A DNA stretch of 64,000 bases from Azolla caroliniana (taxonomy: Eukaryota > Polypodiophyta). The notes below the pieces were generated by a model that worked only from the letters and a program-made list of their open reading frames with translations, ran no database searches and was not told where the DNA came from. Of the stretch, positions 62,501 through 64,000 are shown in pieces; positions within the stretch are counted from its first letter, which is position 1, and every line of letters begins with the position of its first letter. Location of the stretch: assembly GCA_043228905.1 (NCBI GenBank), contig JBHGNT010000006.1:930001-994000 (forward strand), written 5' to 3'. A program made the translations under genes and the position numbers.

Positions 62501-62751
62501 CCCCATCTTCTTCAACATAAGTGAGACTCCATTTTACGTGTGAATAATTTTTTAGCTTATGCTCCGTGGACTTATCTTCTACGAGCATAATTTGTTTATT
62601 TTTCGTATTCCCTACGGATGATTTCGAAGTCCCATCACCTCCGGACTCGAATAATGATCGTCGAGACTTTTCTTTTAAAAAACTCTCCGAGTCATGTTTT
62701 GTCGGAGTCCGGAACTTCAACTTGAAAGACGGCACCTTCAGACGGGGCTCA
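59526..62751 (-). CDS. ParB/Srx-like domain fused to a beta-order amino-DNA-methyltransferase (5' partial, 5 exons)
   Basis: Exons by GT-AG logic: 62751-61114, 61032-60894, 60817-60355, 60259-59970, 59878-59526. Phases match at every junction, giving about 959 residues. The first visible exon starts with one base of a split codon, so the true N-terminus lies beyond it. Residues up to about 190 contain a basic run (PPKKSRKTKPKHKKYQKR) then an acidic block. About 230-400 look ParB/sulfiredoxin-like: LPISSIQRLPID, REPHAVHVQNLKSKM, YYVIGGSHSAEAQHQL. From about 640 comes a methyltransferase: VFQGDVMNMLDILP and catalytic DIPYG (about 680), then NPYQKPQRLINRLIELF and VLDLFFGTSTTTACA (about 836). Motif IV before motif I, with DxPY, is the N6-adenine/N4-cytosine beta arrangement. 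A missing A in the run at 60727-60732 shifts frame in exon 3. Function, target base and activity are inferred only. Confidence 0.75.
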
Positions 62752-62765
62752 CTGGGGAAAAAAGC

Positions 62766-63125
62766 AAAATATTTTCGTGAAATAAATGTAAAATATACGT
62801 GAATACACCAAAACACAACTAAATTCTCTTTAATACACCGTAGTACACGTAAAATACACATAAAACGCACCTAAATACACGTAAGTGCACCAAAATACCC
62901 TTAACTACATGTAAAACACACCTAAATACACTAAACCCTAAACTGAATACTCTCCAATACACCTAAGTACACGTAAAATAAACATAAAACACACCTAAAT
63001 ACACGTAAGTAGACCTAAACACACCTAAACACTACTAAATACATATAAATACACCTAAGTACATGTAACAGACACGTAAATACGACGAAATACACCTAAA
63101 TATACATAAAATACATCTAAATATA
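62766..63125. repeat. Degenerate minisatellite (TAAATACACC-like)
   Basis: About 360 bp built from variants of TAAATACACCTAAATACACG with CA/TA-rich unit spacing of 10 to 14 bp. It lies just upstream (minus sense) of the first visible methyltransferase exon, presumably inside an intron. Confidence 0.75.
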
Positions 63126-63127
63126 CC

Positions 63128-63900
63128 TGCATCGGATTTCAGAGGATTTCCTATCCACTCCTCCCTAATCCGATGCACTGCATCGGATTTCAGAGGTTTT
63201 CTTATCATCTCCTCCCTAATCCGATGCAGTGCATCGGATTAGAGAGGACATCCTCTGAAATTCGTTGCACTGTGTCGGATTTCAGAGGTTTTCTGATCAT
63301 CTCCTCCCTAATCCGATGCACTGCATCGGATTAGGGAGGAAATCCTCTGAAATCAGAGGTTTTCTCATCATCTCCTCCCTACTCCGATGCATTACATTGA
63401 ATTTGGGAGGATATGATACGACATCCTCTGAAATCCGATGCATTGCATCGGATTTCAGAGGATATAATACAACATCCTTTGAAATACGATGCGTTTCATC
63501 GTATTAGGGAGGATTTTCTTCCTAATCCGATGCAGTGCATCGGATTTCAGAGGTTTCCTGATCATCTTCTCCCTAATCTGATGCAATGCTCCCTAATCCG
63601 ATGCACTACATTGGATTAGGGAGGATATGTTACGACATCGTCTGAAATCCGATGCATTGTATCAGATTGGGGAGGATAACCTCTGAAATCCGATGCATTG
63701 CATCGGATTTCAGAGGATGTCGTATCATATCCTCCCTAATCCAATGTAGTGCATCGGATTAAGGACGATAACCTCTTATTCTTATGTATGTGTTGTCTTA
63801 ATGTCCTATCTACCCCCATGCAGTTCATCGAGTTAGCGAGGAAGTACTTTCTAATCCGATGCACTGCATCGAATTAGAGAGGACATTCTCTCAAGAAACC
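63128..63900. repeat. Palindromic repeat array (CCGATGCA/TGCATCGG)
   Basis: About 770 bp with over a dozen cores of the type ATCCGATGCA(N)TGCATCGGAT, each a near-perfect inverted repeat. The flanks alternate between TTTCAGAGGAT and TTAGGGAGGAT, which are themselves inverted across units. Frames on it are artefacts. Confidence 0.85.
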
Positions 63901-64000
63901 GAAGAAATTATACATACACCAAACTAATTATAATTAAAGTCACTCAATTTTATAGATAATAAAAAAGAATCTTTATGGTATCTTTAGGAATCTTTAAATT
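63901..64000. other. AT-rich window end
   Basis: No feature is recognised. It may be further intron of the methyltransferase-like gene. Confidence 0.3.

Noticed and set aside
62752-62870. N-terminal extension (about 40 codons) of the methyltransferase-like exon
   Set aside because: A clear TTTTTTCCCCAG acceptor precedes 62751, and the upstream codons are hydrophobic, repeat-derived sequence, so it is read as intron.
62930-62945. Telomere-like ACTAAACCCTAAAC
   Set aside because: A single chance unit in an A/C-rich minisatellite; no (CCCTAAA)n array.

Overview
The window is nuclear DNA of a land plant, most likely a vascular plant. The evidence is a 377-residue plant-type actin gene with the usual plant intron positions, an intron-containing UDP-rhamnose synthase, a plant-type RF298/RF4-like RING E3 ligase, and dense Ty1/copia, Ty3/gypsy and LINE debris separated by AT-rich, microsatellite-rich spacers. 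I cannot name the species from the sequence.

Layout. 1-5551: a copia (Tork-like) RT-RNase H fragment, then a gag-only LTR element on the minus strand (1390-4760), then the 3' end of a second copia family, called copia-A here. 5552-8640: spacer. 8640-11740: actin gene (+). 11739-14364: spacer. 14365-17438: UDP-rhamnose synthase (-). 17439-25477: spacer with a LINE 3' end, tRNA-like (SINE-like) pieces and minisatellites. 25478-31966: decayed Tork-like tail and LTR, an integrase-less copia polyprotein of 1043 codons (-), and another copia-A tail (+). 32290-35270: 5'-truncated LINE (+). 35271-38990: spacer with an older LINE remnant (-). 38991-42194: RING E3 ligase (-). 44840-58870: nested retroelement block. 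It holds a chimeric copia, a scrap of gypsy RT, copia-A on the minus strand, and a nearly complete Tork-type copia (52252-58041) inserted into the copia-A integrase. 59526-62751: a split gene (-) joining a ParB/sulfiredoxin-like domain to a beta-order amino-DNA-methyltransferase. 62766-63900: two low-complexity arrays, one made of near-perfect palindromes.

Four host-type genes are visible: actin (cytoskeleton), RHM (nucleotide-sugar supply for pectin and glycosides), the RING ligase, and the methyltransferase-like gene, whose 5' end lies outside the window. They face different ways and are far apart, so no functional cluster is implied. The most unusual locus is the ParB-like plus methyltransferase gene: its domain order is typical of phage and bacterial DNA methylases, yet here it has spliceosomal introns. 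Most other unusual signals concern mosaic retroelements, including swapped LTRs, lost integrases, doubled polypurine tracts and stop codons at cytosine-methylation contexts.
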